A DNA stretch of 64,000 nt from Vandiemenella viatica (taxonomy: Eukaryota > Arthropoda > Insecta > Orthoptera > Morabidae): contig CM061918.1 in the NCBI GenBank assembly GCA_031002005.1, forward strand, positions 46,164,047 through 46,228,046, read 5' to 3'. A program made the translations under genes and the position numbers. Positions 23,405-33,365 of the stretch are shown here, piece by piece; positions within the stretch are counted from its first letter, which is position 1, and each line of letters starts with the position of its first letter. Under the pieces are notes generated by a model. That model did not search any database and was not told the DNA's origin. It saw nothing but the letters and a program-made list of their open reading frames with translations.

Positions 23405-24078
23405 AAGTGATAATATATGGTCAGTACCGGTCCATAAAGGAGGAGTGATAAATAGGATGAAAAATTACAGGCCAACCAGTTTAGTGGTTGGTAAATTAAT
23501 GAAAAGATTAATATTGAACCACATCAGAGGTATCTGGTAGGTGGTTTTCAAGTCGACAACATAGCTGTAAACAAGGATATTCACGCGAATCTCATTTATT
23601 AGGTTATATGCAAGAAATTTCGGATGAAATGGACAAGAGAGGCCAAATGGATAGTGTACCACTAGATCTTTCAAAGCCTTTCGACGGAGTAAGCCCTAGA
23701 ATGATGGTAACTAAGGTAAAAGCTATTGGCGTGGATGAAAAGTGATTAACTGAGTAGAAGAATTTATAAAAGATAGAAAACAGAAAGTTATGGTAGGAAA
23801 TGCAGTATCAAAGGAAGTGATAGTGAAAATGGGAGTGTCACAGTATAGCGTATTGGGACCATTACTATTCATTATTCTAGTAAATAATCGTGTTAATCGT
23901 TTACTATCAGAAATTAGATTGTTTGCAGAAGACATACTGCTGTATAAAGGATCAGCACGGTAGAGGACTGTAAACAGCTGCAGGGTGATCGGGACAGGAT
24001 ATCTAGCTGGGTTGGTAAACATGGGATGAAGATAAATGCAAAGAAGAGTCAGCTTATTAGATACACAAATAAGAAACT
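23405..24078 (+). pseudogene. CR1/Jockey-type LINE reverse transcriptase, first part
   Basis: Plus-strand traces of the same LINE family in several frames: KNYRPTSLVVGKLM (fingers), DLSKPFDGV at about 23678 (motif A Asp retained), VLGPLLFIIL, RLFAEDILLYK (motif C with the first Asp changed to Glu) and DRISSWVGKHGMKINAKK. Stops and frameshifts break it. It continues after two insertions at 24314-24355 and 24600-25240. Confidence 0.88.
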
Positions 24079-24091
24079 AAAGATTGATTAT

Positions 24092-24300
24092 TTATGAAGT
24101 ACTCTCGGATATCCAGCAGAGTTAATGAAGTGTTATCACACAATATTTCAGCGATCAAAACACTATCGCCATCTGCCACCACCTGTTAAAGATGGTGACT
24201 GTGTATGTGATCGCCGAAATATTAAGGGATATCTCACTCGGCTGGCTACCCGAGGGCATTTCATAAATTCTCAACGCCCAGAGTAACTTCGTTCTTATAT
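24092..24300. mobile_element. Foldback element (hammerhead-like family) in LINE
   Basis: A 209-bp insertion flanked by AAAGATTGATTAT (24079-24091) and AAAGGTTGACTAT (24301-24313), a 13-bp duplication with two mismatches. The paralogous LINE at about 20015-20040 runs through this site uninterrupted. The arms are inverted: a minus-strand core at about 24140-24185 and a plus-strand core at about 24188-24232, each with GATGG-stem-CGAAATATT-like sequence. An outer CTCGG..CCGAG hairpin and the family end AACGCCCAGAG..TTCGTTC follow. The CUGANGA box is decayed in both cores. Confidence 0.8.
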
Positions 24301-24313
24301 AAAGGTTGACTAT

Positions 24314-25240
24314 GATTATAAGATGGGGAAAGAATTGCTTTTTGAGGATTTGAAATGGTGGTGTAACGGTTAACATTCTGGCCTCGCATTCGGGAGGACG
24401 GCGGTTCGAATCCCCGTCCGGGCATCCAGATTTGGGTTTTCCATGGATTCCCAAATCACTCCAGGCAAATGCGGGGATGCTTCCTTCAAAACGCCATGGC
24501 CAAATTCCATCCCATTCCTTGCCCCCCAATCCTTTCCCGTCTCGAAAGACCTCGCTGTTAAGAGACATTAAGCAGTTAAAAAAAAAATGATTTTAAATGT
24601 AAATATCTTGGCATAACGTTTTTATAACAACTGGGCAGGACACATTGGACAGGTGGTAGGAAAAGGTTTCAAAATTCTGCACTTGTTGGAGAGAGTGATG
24701 AGGTGATGCACGAGAGAAGTAAAGGAATTGGGTTACAAAATGTTGGTCAGACCATTGCTTGAATATGGTAGTGTACTATGGTACCAACATTTTTGGTATC
24801 AAATACAGGAGTTTGAGGGGGAGCAAAGAAGGACAGCGAGATTTGTCTCTGGAAATTACTGCAAATCGCAATCAGTAAGTGATATTATAAAGAAGCTGGA
24901 ATGGGGTTCATTGGAAGAAGGAGGAGGATGAAGAGAATGATGTGAGTACGCCGTGTATAAGAATTATGAGACGTGCATGGAAGGGAAAAGATGACCATGA
25001 CCGCAAATTGATACCCGATTCAGGAACAAGGGTGTGGGAAGTTTTTCTTTCGTAGATAAGGATATCAGTGATTGGGATAAGTTACCAAGAGAAGTGAAGA
25101 CTAATTTACCAAAAACGCTAAAAGAATTTAAAGTTGAAAGTATTAGAGGGAAAAAGTAAGTGGTAAAAGGAACGGGGAAAAATGGGTGAGTAGGGAAATT
25201 GCCACCGGCCCAAGTGCCTAATCGCAGTTAAATTGTATTT
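24314..25240 (+). pseudogene. CR1/Jockey-type LINE, C-terminal part and 3' end
   Basis: This continues the LINE of 23405-24078 after the foldback. It reads KMGKELLFEDLK up to the SINE, then KCKYLGITF from 24595, LVRPLLEYGSVLWYQ at 24742, and RRTARFVSGNYCKSQSV at 24826, ending in the family tail GGGAAATTGCCACCGG (25193-25208). Stops and frameshifts are present, so no protein is expected. Confidence 0.85.
24356..24588 (+). repeat. tRNA-derived SINE inserted in LINE
   Basis: A full-length SINE with GTAACGGTTAACATTC and the B box GGTTCGAATCC, ending in the CCTCGCTGTTAAGAGAC-type 3' end plus A10. The LINE sequence GATTTGAAATG before it and GATTTTAAATG after it form an 11-bp target duplication with one mismatch. 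This copy belongs to the subfamily seen in the 290 bp tandem array. Confidence 0.92.
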
Positions 25241-26058
25241 TTTTTCCAGATACAACCGCTAAGCTTTTACATAATATCCATCCAGGCCTCATCGCCACCC
25301 TTTCTGCTATCTATCTTCCGAAAATTTCCAGCACAGTTCTTTTGTAATATGATTTACTGACTGCGTATATTCACAAACATATCTATCTGCCTTTCTAATT
25401 CCTGTACTTTCTCCATTCTATGAACTAAGGAGCAAGTTACGGCTACAGGATTTAGCTGTTTGGGGTTGTCCCCTATGGTCCACGTGTTCGCAATATAGTT
25501 TTATTACGTTCCGTGCGATTGGTACACCTGGAAGGCCGAGGAGCTGACCCCTGCGGTCACGGGGTCAGCCGTGACGTCATTGCCCACAGCGCCCACCTTC
25601 TGACGTCATATAACCGAACACCGGAAATCTTATTTCTTCGATATACCTTTTCACTTTTCCTGATGCTGGGTCGAACCGAAGGATTTTTCCAGCGTTAACT
25701 TCCGTAAATTTCGACAGAAGACTCATTGACCGACATTTTCGATGAAAAAGATGATTTATCAGGTAAACGAGACTCATCGTTTATAAAAGGGTTAGGAACA
25801 ACGAAATAAAATTGAAGCGCATGTTGATTTTGAAAAAGGTGAAATAACAGAGAAAGGGTGTACCTGTCGAATAGTGGAAAACTACTAACTGTAGTGAAAA
25901 TTTTTATGTAGTTTATTGTGTGAATCAGGATTTAGGTACACAGTAACAAGAATAGCATATGACCTTTAGAAATATGAGGTGACACAAGAATATTTTGTGC
26001 CGGCATGGATTTTTAACTCTGACAAATAATGCATCACGAAAACAATGTTTTAATGTCT
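25241..26058. other. No gene recognised
   Basis: Mixed sequence with a perfect 9-bp inverted repeat GCTGACCCC / GGGGTCAGC at about 25542-25568 in a locally GC-rich patch (25500-25620). No coding frame is supported. Confidence 0.45.
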
Positions 26059-26146
26059 GGATGTTGTGGATCATTTTCCTCAATTGCTAATAATATTAAT
26101 AAATAAATAACGCCAAAGCAATTGACTTTTTTGGATTTATTGGTCT

Positions 26147-26189
26147 CCCGTACGCGTTTCACTTCTTTAGCAGAAGCATCATCAGCGGG
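26147..26189 (-). ncRNA. Hammerhead-like ribozyme motif, left arm
   Basis: On the minus strand: stem I CCCG, core CTGATGA, an extra T, stem II GCTTCT/AGAAGT with a 5-nt loop, GAAA, palindromic ACGCGT as minimal stem III, A as the nucleotide before the predicted cleavage, then stem I partner CGGG. All invariant core bases are present. The one-base bulge before stem II and the G-T closing pair are weaknesses. Cleavage would need dimeric stem III or very short monomeric pairing, as known for minimal hammerheads of Penelope-like elements. Confidence 0.7.
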
Positions 26190-27151
26190 TTTTTTCTGTT
26201 AATTATGTACAAAAGTTGTAAACAGGTTATGTTTTGTTTGGTACAGTGGAATGAATTATTATCTAACTTATATTCTACTTACATTTGTGGTTTAATGCAT
26301 TTCTTTTTGCTCCGTTCTCAGCATCAGTGCCTTTGCATTTTTGGTGTGAGGTGTCTTCATTATTACGAATCACAACACTGCACTTTATAGCACTGCACTA
26401 TGTGTTTTTCTTGCAAATGGCCGTTCTGTTTTGTTTACTAATTCTCGAGTTTGTGTTGTTATGCGGTGTTGTTTTGTTTTTTCAGTCTTCCATTTATTTG
26501 GCGGTTTTTCCAATTGTAAATGGTTTCAGTAGTTTATTGTGTTTTTCTTTTTATGTCCTTATTTACTGTTGTTTTTCTGTGTCGATGTTTCTATTTTATT
26601 TTAGTTTCAGTGGACCACAAATACTAACATTCCAAGAAAACTATCATATACAAAAAAGCACTAACAGAAGGAAAACGAATAATAAATGAATACACAAACC
26701 TCACACACCCAGCACTATACAAAACACTGAAACTAAAATAAAATAGAAACATCGACACAGAAAAACAACAGTAAATAAGGACATAAAAGGAAAACCACAA
26801 TAAACTACTGAAACCATTTACAATTGGAAAAACCGCCAAATAAATGGAAGACTGAAAAAACAAAACAACACCGCATAACAACACAAACTCGAGAATTAGT
26901 AAACAAAACAGAACGGCCATTTGCAAGAAAAACAAACACATAGTGCAGTCCTATAAAGTGCAGTGTTGTGATTCGTAATAATGAAGACACTTCCCACCAA
27001 AAATGCAAAGGCACTGATGCTGAGAACGGAGCAAAAAGAAATGCATTAAACCACAAATGTAAGGAGAATATAAGTTAGATAATAATTCATTTCACTGTAC
27101 CAAACGAAACATAACCTGTTTACAACTTTTGTACATAATTAACAGAAAAAA

Positions 27152-27194
27152 CCCGCTGATGATGCTTCTGCTAAAGAAGTGAAACGCGTACGGG
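27152..27194 (+). ncRNA. Hammerhead-like ribozyme motif, right arm
   Basis: Same layout as the left-arm motif, on the plus strand: CCCG 27152-27155, CTGATGA 27156-27162, stem II 27164-27180, GAAA 27181-27184, CGCGTA 27185-27190, CGGG 27191-27194. The predicted cleavage follows position 27190. Both arms keep the identical core. Confidence 0.7.
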
Positions 27195-27258
27195 AGACCA
27201 ATAAATCCAAAAAAGTCAATTGCTTTGGCGTTATTTATTTATTAATGTTTTAATGTCT

Positions 27259-27960
27259 TCGTTTTAGCATTTCCTTCATTCCAGTAATTTCTAATTAGTT
27301 CAGTTTTTCTTGTGTGCTGGCGATTCCTGTCTTTTTTCGAATTTGTCTTTCCCTATCTTTATCTTCCAACTCCGTTATTATCATATATCCCTTGGAACTT
27401 TTAATATATCTTGACCCAATGTGGTTATTGTTTTTTAATCATAATAATCAATGTTTTTATCGTTTATCTTCTCTCAACAGACCCGTCTCTAATTACCTCG
27501 ACGTTGACGAATCGTAAAACCGTAAGGAAAAATAAACCCCTCACTTCTAGGGATCTGTATCTTCTAAATGAAGAACAGATCTACTAGGAATACAGTCTTT
27601 TTTCAGCGTGGATGCCTCATGATTTCTGAATCATTAACCTATAATTTTGAGGTTGCGTTCCACTGTAGATCGCACATGACTGCAACGAAAAATTTCGAAA
27701 AATTATCGGTGGTGAAAAGATTAATGGAGGTTAAGAGGGGGGCCGGAAGAAAATTTTCTTCAGATAATCTTCATGGATATGAAACCAAGCCGCCTCTCAA
27801 AACGTTAGAAATTTTCTTTTAACCGCGTGATTTGTACTAAATTTTGGTGAAAAAACATAGAAAATCGAATGCTGCCCTTAATTTACAATTTACTCTAAAC
27901 CAGAAACAGAACAAAAAACTTTTTTCGACAATCTATAAATATATAAGAACGAAGTTTTTC
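27259..27960. other. Mostly unassigned; SINE 3' fragment at 27480-27535
   Basis: A short piece matching only the SINE 3' end (GACCCGTCTCTAATTACCTC, CGACGTTGACGAATCGTAAA, A-rich) lies at 27480-27535 on the plus strand. The rest has no supported feature. Confidence 0.6.
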
Positions 27961-28090
27961 TCAGCGTTGATAATTGATATAGTCTTCTCGGGACACTAGA
28001 CGAGTAATCAAGTTGTTTCCACACGATATTACGTATAAGTGAGTTTCAGATAGCCGAAATATCGTGTGGAAAACCTTCCGAGAAGACTAC
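27952..28090. repeat. Foldback remnant (hammerhead-like family)
   Basis: The family signatures are in order: AACGAAGTTTTTCTCAGCG, a CTCGGG..GACGAG hairpin, then inverted CCACACGATATT (28018) and AATATCGTGTGG (28059; preceded by CCGA). The right arm ends with CCGAGAAGACT. The central core that would hold CUGANGA and stem II is reduced to about 25 bases, so only the inner stem survives. Confidence 0.65.
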
Positions 28091-28105
28091 ATCAATATAT
28101 ATATT

Positions 28106-28128
28106 TAGAGAGAGAGAGAGAGAGAGAA
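28106..28128 (+). repeat. (GA)n microsatellite
   Basis: About eleven GA units next to the foldback remnant. Confidence 0.92.
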
Positions 28129-28547
28129 TTCCATGTAGCGAATAATATCCTAAATATTTAGTGAAAATACTTTTTCTCAGGATTTTAACTTTTTTCTTTA
28201 AGGTACACAAAATTTTTTTAGTGTATGGTTTATTTTGAAAGATATCATCGCAAAACGAATGATCAGTCCGAATTACGAATCACCTAAATAGTTTTCGATC
28301 CAATGAAGGCATTACCGTCGTTTCCATTGTTTTTAAATATTACTTTTTTATTTTGTGTGTAGCCGTATTTTGTTAATTGTGATATTTTTGTTTATTTCTG
28401 CTTTAAACATAATGTTCTGGCAAGTTATTTCTTCGCTGTAGGTTAACTAAACAGATTTGTTAGTAATATCAATTTTAATCGTGGTCTGGGTCACATATAT
28501 CGCGAAAAATGTTGAACTATTCTAGACCCATGAGTATCAAGAATTTA
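28129..28547. other. No feature recognised
   Basis: AT-rich sequence without supported coding or repeat signal. Confidence 0.5.
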
Positions 28548-29090
28548 GGTTGTTTGCAGATGACATGATGGTATATAATAAGATAAGAAAGGGAGAAGAC
28601 TATGAACAGCTACGGGGTGACTTGGATAGAATATCTAACTGGATAGGACAACATGAAATGAAGATAAATGTAAAGAACTGTAAGATTGCTGGGTACATGC
28701 TGGATACACAGGTAATAGAGTGGGGAAAGAATTGCTTGTTGAAAGCTTCAAGTGTAAATATCTTGAAATAACGTTTGATAATAAACTGAACTGGGCTGGA
28801 CACATTGGACAGGTAGTAGGAACAGGTTGCAAAATCCTTCATTTACTGGAGAGGGTGATAAAAGGATGTAGGAGAGAAGCTATGGAACTGGTTTACGAAA
28901 CTTTAGTCAGACCATTGATTGAATATGGTGGTGAAGTTCGGGGCCCACATTTTGTATATCAAATATTGGAGTTGGAAGGGGTGCGAAGGAGAAGGAGGAA
29001 AATACTAAGAAAGGAGTAATTACATGATTGGGTAAATTACCACCGGAGCATGCGTTCTATCCCAATTAATCATTCAGTTAAATTCAACAC
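28548..29090 (+). pseudogene. CR1/Jockey-type LINE fragment
   Basis: Same family as 19320-20495. RLFADDMMVYNKI keeps motif C, DRISNWIGQHEMKINVKN follows, then a frameshift near 28720 and KELLVESFKCKYLEITFDNKL, LVRPLIEYGG, and a decayed basic end. The coding part stops early (RRRRRK) and joins directly to the family 3' tail AATTACCACCGGAGCATGCG (29033), so about 300 bp of the C-terminal region is deleted. The 5' part is truncated just before the motif C region. Confidence 0.87.
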
Positions 29091-30047
29091 CATCATTGGT
29101 TTACATCTAGTATGTGATTTAATTTACACTTCACTATGGATGAAAATACTATGGCCAGAAGAACAAGGAATTATAGTTCCAATTACGATGTAATGGAGCA
29201 CCACATCCGGAACTTCCGCATGAAATTCTACTTCCGCTTTTACATCCGCAACCTTTAATGCGGAAGTATAGCAGAAATTTTATTTACATTGTAATATATA
29301 TAGCTTATTCTTTTCTCTTTGTACGAGAACCGCCCTATGAAGTTTAGCTAACAAAAACGTGGTAGTTTACGACACTGTAATAAAAATAACAACGACCTGA
29401 ACAGTGTTAACGAATTTACAAGTTTGAACTTGCATATATAAAGTAAAGCGGCTTATTCTCGGTCCAACTTGTTGGACCTCTGTATAGAACTACCGTAGGA
29501 TGAGCTCACTCATTCACGCTACTAGAAGGGGTCCTAGAAGTCCTCCCCACTCTTAATTTCTAGCGGTACACCAGTATCCTTATCGCACAGTTGCAAGATG
29601 TTTCCTCCAATCATTCTCCAACGCCATAGGTTTGGCCCTTGTTAGTTGTTTGGGAGGTCAAACACATCCAACACGTCCTGCATGCAGTACTGCAGCCTCT
29701 TTCATGGCTCTACAAGAAACCTACATCGGAAAATCGGATCATCGTAGGTCCTACAAGTTGTACTGTGAATGTCCACTAGAGCGGTGGAAAGGCGGGTGGC
29801 GGGCACGGAGATGTGCGGTGGCGCTGCCATGTGCTTGACGCTTCAATTAGTCGATCCGCGAACTCCGCAGAATTCATATGACAAAGATTGTTCCGTTGAC
29901 GCGGGTGTAGTTATGTAAATAATTTAATTAACTTGTTAAATCATCCAATGTTTTTTTGTTGAAACATAAGGCAGAAAATGACTGTATTACATGTAAATAG
30001 ACTTTGCCTGTGACAAATGCAGAATTTCTGATAAAAATATACTTATA

Positions 30048-30186
30048 AATGAATGCAATTTTTCTCGGCGTTGTTTACTTATAAATGTTCTCGGGAAACA
30101 AACCGAGTAATATTATTATTCACACACAATATTTCGGCGACATAAAACTCCGTCGCCATCTTCAGGTAAAAAAAAAAAAAATACTA
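30048..30186 (-). mobile_element. Foldback-family single unit inserted in hAT-like element
   Basis: Copy 1 of the host repeat (about 14600-14630) lacks this stretch. On the minus strand the unit starts with a T run (A run on the plus strand, 30168-30181), then the hammerhead-like core, then a CTCGG..CCGAG hairpin, then AACGCCGAGAAAAATTGC and an AT-rich end. It is the single-arm form of the family and shows its unit structure most simply. Confidence 0.78.
30124..30168 (-). ncRNA. Hammerhead-like motif with CUGAAGA core
   Basis: On the minus strand: AC, CTGAAGA, T, stem II GGCGAC/GTCGCC (six pairs), GAAA, then TATT with an ATAT palindrome as minimal stem III, and GT as stem I partner. Stem I is weak (two or three pairs), because the T run begins right beside the core. 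Confidence 0.55.
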
Positions 30187-30344
30187 ATTTTGATTTTAAT
30201 TTTGATACAATATTAATTATAAATTTAGATTTCCACATCCGCATCCGTTTCCGCAAAACATCCGCAAGCGCGGATTTCAAGCACTGAATGTCCACATCCG
30301 CATCCTCTATAATGACCTCCGTTACAACCCTAGTTCCAGAGTGC

Positions 30345-30725
30345 GGATATCTTGTAACACAATGATTCTTTTTTGGTCAAATGCTGTCGTTTGGTGGGTG
30401 CAAAGTGTTTTCGACGTCACGCCTCGTGGCCTCTGGGCCACCTGTTGGAACTGCCGGTATTCTGCCCGTTCGGTTAGGCACGCACAAAGCATTCCTCCCG
30501 CATTGCCGGAATAGTTTCTGTTTTGTCGAGAACAATGGCCCGCGCTGTAATTAGTGAGCGAAGAGCAATTTGCGGTGTTTGTCTTGGAGGCCCCAGCAGC
30601 AATTGACGGCGGAGGGTCGTTCTTGCCGCTTCCTCTCCCCTCTTTACTCTCTCCGTGTTCTTTGAAGAGAGAGCACAATTACGACTTCAGAATCTGGACG
30701 TTAGAGCCTCACGTCACGACTTTTT
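30345..30725. other. GC-rich single-copy patch, no gene called
   Basis: Richer in G+C and CpG than its surroundings. A minus-strand frame of 118 codons covers it (30322-30678) but has no recognised domain and low-complexity composition, so I do not call it a gene. It may be a regulatory or exonic remnant. Confidence 0.35.
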
Positions 30726-30944
30726 GACATCCTGCTTTTAAGTGAAACGTCTTCTTTGTTGTTAGGATAAATAATTACATTTCCTTTTCGACGCTCTCCT
30801 AATGCGATCTAGCAATCCTGCAGTGACACACCTGACCATATTACAGGCTCTGGCATACTTACTTCGTTTTCTAAGGAAAGAGCTGTCATTATCTTCTGTA
30901 AATAGCAAATTACACGAACAACTCGATGGTTAATTATTGTATTG

Positions 30945-31185
30945 TTCTCGCGAAACTAACAGAGTAAACATTTTGTTTTCTCACCGTGTTTCGACGATCA
31001 TCTGCTTCGTCGCCATTTTCAGGTTCCATACCGGAACTCTATAGCATTCCAATCAACAACTCGAGCTATAGCAAACTGTGAGGTTCAGGTTTTCCGGCTT
31101 GGTCAGCTATTCACCTGAAAATGGCGACGGAGAAAATGTTCGCCGAAATATCTTGTGTTAGTATTCCGAGAGTCATACATTGATA
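30945..31185. repeat. Foldback element (hammerhead-like family), mutated cores
   Basis: Inverted arms around 30982-31026 (minus core) and 31112-31158 (plus core), with outer CTCGCG / CCGAGAG motifs. Both cores have CTGAAAA where the hammerhead needs CTGANGA, so the invariant G is lost. Stem II GGCGAC..G(T)TCGCC and GAAA remain. In the plus core CAC and GTG can still form stem I. Likely an old, inactive copy. Confidence 0.7.
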
Positions 31186-33140
31186 CACAAATCCGAAAAA
31201 GAATTCGCCTTGGTGGTTATTAATTTAAACTGTGATTTGGTATTACGAGTACAAAGAAATGGGATTGAGCTATTGATTTTATTTAAAAACTTTGTAAACT
31301 ATCTTGTTAATAAGTAAAAGGAATGATTTAGATTCATTATGTACAGCTATTGCTGTAAGCTGATTTTTATTTCTTACCTTTTCGTCTGAGTACACTCAGC
31401 TAAGAACCTCGATGTACAGGGTGGCTATTATGAATCACGACAGGCAGAAGGACTTGCGTATTTCTGCTTTGAAGTGTTTAGTTTATGAAACGGAGATTGA
31501 GAGCCTTCCACACGTTCGCCTAGATACTTGTGGGATAACACCTGGAAACCAAAGTCAGGACGGATGAATCGCTGTAGTCAGGACTCGAATCTGTTCCCGT
31601 GGTACCTCACCAATACATACTTTTCCTGACTTTGTTTTTATACTAAGTAACCTTAAAGGCATTTTAGAATTTTGCTGTTTCGTATATCACGAGCGTTTGG
31701 CACATTTATAAGTCAACTGAAGATCTTTTAGCAGTATGTATACATATATATATATTGATTACTTTTCCCTTTTTTCTAGTGATAATACTCGTACTTTTCC
31801 AAAGTCATCGATTATCTTTTCTCCCCCACCTTTCCCGTCATAATTCCACGACGATCACACATCCGCTCTCCTGCCACGTGACATTTCTCTACAGGAGTAA
31901 GGTTTTGTACCGAAATATCGCAAAAGTTTATAGTTTTTTTTGTATTGGAATTGCTCTCCTACCTTCAATTAATGCCTGGCAATTAATGGTTTCACATTCC
32001 TTAACCTTCCTTTTGCATAAATAAATTATATGCTCTTATAGAATATATATTATATATGGCCGGATTAAGACAGCATGGGGCCCGTAGCAAATGTGAAGAA
32101 GGGACCCTTGGTTTCGCCGTCCGGGGGAATTTTAGAGCTAAAAAAAAAGGCCCCTAGCCCCCAAGATGGCGCGAGGCCCCCCTGTACTCCCTCTCCCCTT
32201 TTATTCCCAGTTTAGTTATTAGTTATTTCGTAAATATGAAGGCGGAATTAATCGAATAAGTTTAATTGAACTAATTAATTTTCATCGTTATAAGAAATGT
32301 TTGATTTTACGTAAAAAACACATCTCCTCATAAATTTGTTTTAATGACGACCATAAATCAGGAAATTTATCCTACCAGACAGTGCATAAATTTAATTGTT
32401 GGCTAATTAACGAATGAATTGTGTTTATGATAAAACGTTTGTTAAATTTTTCATCACCAATTATTGGTAAAAAAGGATGAGGAATTTCTGTCTCATGCTT
32501 TTGTATTTATTTTCAGAAAGGGTAACTGCAGGGTGTCCACATGAAATATCTCTGATTTCAAAGTGCATTATATATAAAACTATGAAATATAGAATCTTGA
32601 GGTTACCACCATCCTCTAAAGCAACTCAAAACGTTTTATGTGTGCTCCTCTCGTATTCCTCAAAGCGTATAGGCGATATTCAATTTTTGCCTATATGCAC
32701 CCAAGCAAGTGATGAAACCGATAGCATCTATACAAATTTTTTTATGCCAAGGCTTAATTATCTGTAAATCTGGAGGTACTCTATCAAACATACGTCGGAA
32801 ATTTCTTTGGACAGCATTCGGTGATGATCGAACATATCACTCCAGGCATCGGGCTGAAGTAGTAATTTTCGATAATTATTCAGCACCTGAAACAAAATAG
32901 AGCACTAACTTAGAAAAACTACACAAAAAACTTTGAGTTACTTTACAGGGTTGTAAAAGGTTCTATTTTAATAGTTTTTTATATTGAACTTTGAAAACAG
33001 GGAGGTTTCAGATGGACATGCTGTGTATTTTTTCTCATGAGTCTTGGACGCTGTATACAAGTAAAAACGGTCCCAAAATTGATCCTTGAGGGTCACCTTA
33101 TTTCAGTATATTTTGAGCAGTAAAATGACGGGAACATTAT
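31186..33140. other. No gene recognised
   Basis: AT-rich. A G/C-rich patch at about 32055-32205 (GGCCGGATTAAGACAGC, GGGGCCCGTAGC) resembles hAT-type element ends, but I see no partner end. Open frames here (63-96 codons) have no recognised domain. Confidence 0.45.
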
Positions 33141-33365
33141 GGCAGATGCTTCAGGACACAAATTGTAATTTGCGTGGTTCCATTTGCTAATGGGCCAATT
33201 CGCAGCGTCGGGGATCGAATGGCAGTCCTCCAACATTGCTTGTGGATGTGCGCGGCGCTGTTTCTGACGTCACGCCAGCTATCAGGTGTCGACGCCCACC
33301 AGGACGGGCGCCGGCTAATTAGCTCCAATTAGGTCGGTGTCAATTTGCGACGACGACTCCATAAA
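33140..33365. other. GC-rich patch with homeodomain-like sites
   Basis: A CpG-containing patch in AT-rich surroundings. It includes CTAATTAG and CAATTAGG a few bases apart (33316-33333). No coding frame is convincing. It could be a cis-regulatory element, which is only suggested by composition and motifs. Confidence 0.3.

Larger units (their letters stand above)
26059..27243. mobile_element. Large foldback element with hammerhead motif in each arm
   Basis: A near-perfect palindrome, 26096-27246, with arms of about 510 bp and a ~115 bp unpaired centre (26612-26727). AATGTTTTAATGTCT occurs at 26044-26058 and 27244-27258, a 15-bp target duplication. The left end carries about 37 bp not matched on the right. 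Each arm holds a hammerhead-like motif (26147-26189 minus, 27152-27194 plus) facing outward. The arms encode no recognised protein, and the hydrophobic frames in both arms are mirror images of each other from T-rich sequence. Best explained as a non-autonomous retroelement unit in inverted dimer form. The two arms differ by very few bases, suggesting a recent origin or gene conversion. Confidence 0.85.
29181..30329 (+). mobile_element. hAT-like non-autonomous element, copy 2
   Basis: The flanks ATAGTTCC (29173-29180) and CTAGTTCC (30330-30337) form an 8-bp duplication with one mismatch. The ends are weakly inverted: GATGTAATGGAG near the left, and GTTGTAACGGAG as the complement of the right end. 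Near both ends there is a cluster of CATCCGC / TTCCGC motifs (29203-29265, 30234-30305), which could be subterminal transposase-binding repeats. It carries no recognisable transposase, and its interior is shared with 13690-14783. A foldback element is inserted at about 30048-30186. Confidence 0.7.

Noticed and set aside
26285..27056. Hydrophobic, membrane-protein-like frames on both strands
   Set aside because: They are mirror images in the two arms of the palindrome and come from T-rich sequence. No start context or family supports a protein.
32055..32205. hAT-like terminal sequence (GGCCGGATTAAGACAGC)
   Set aside because: No matching opposite end or target duplication was found, so I did not list it as an element.
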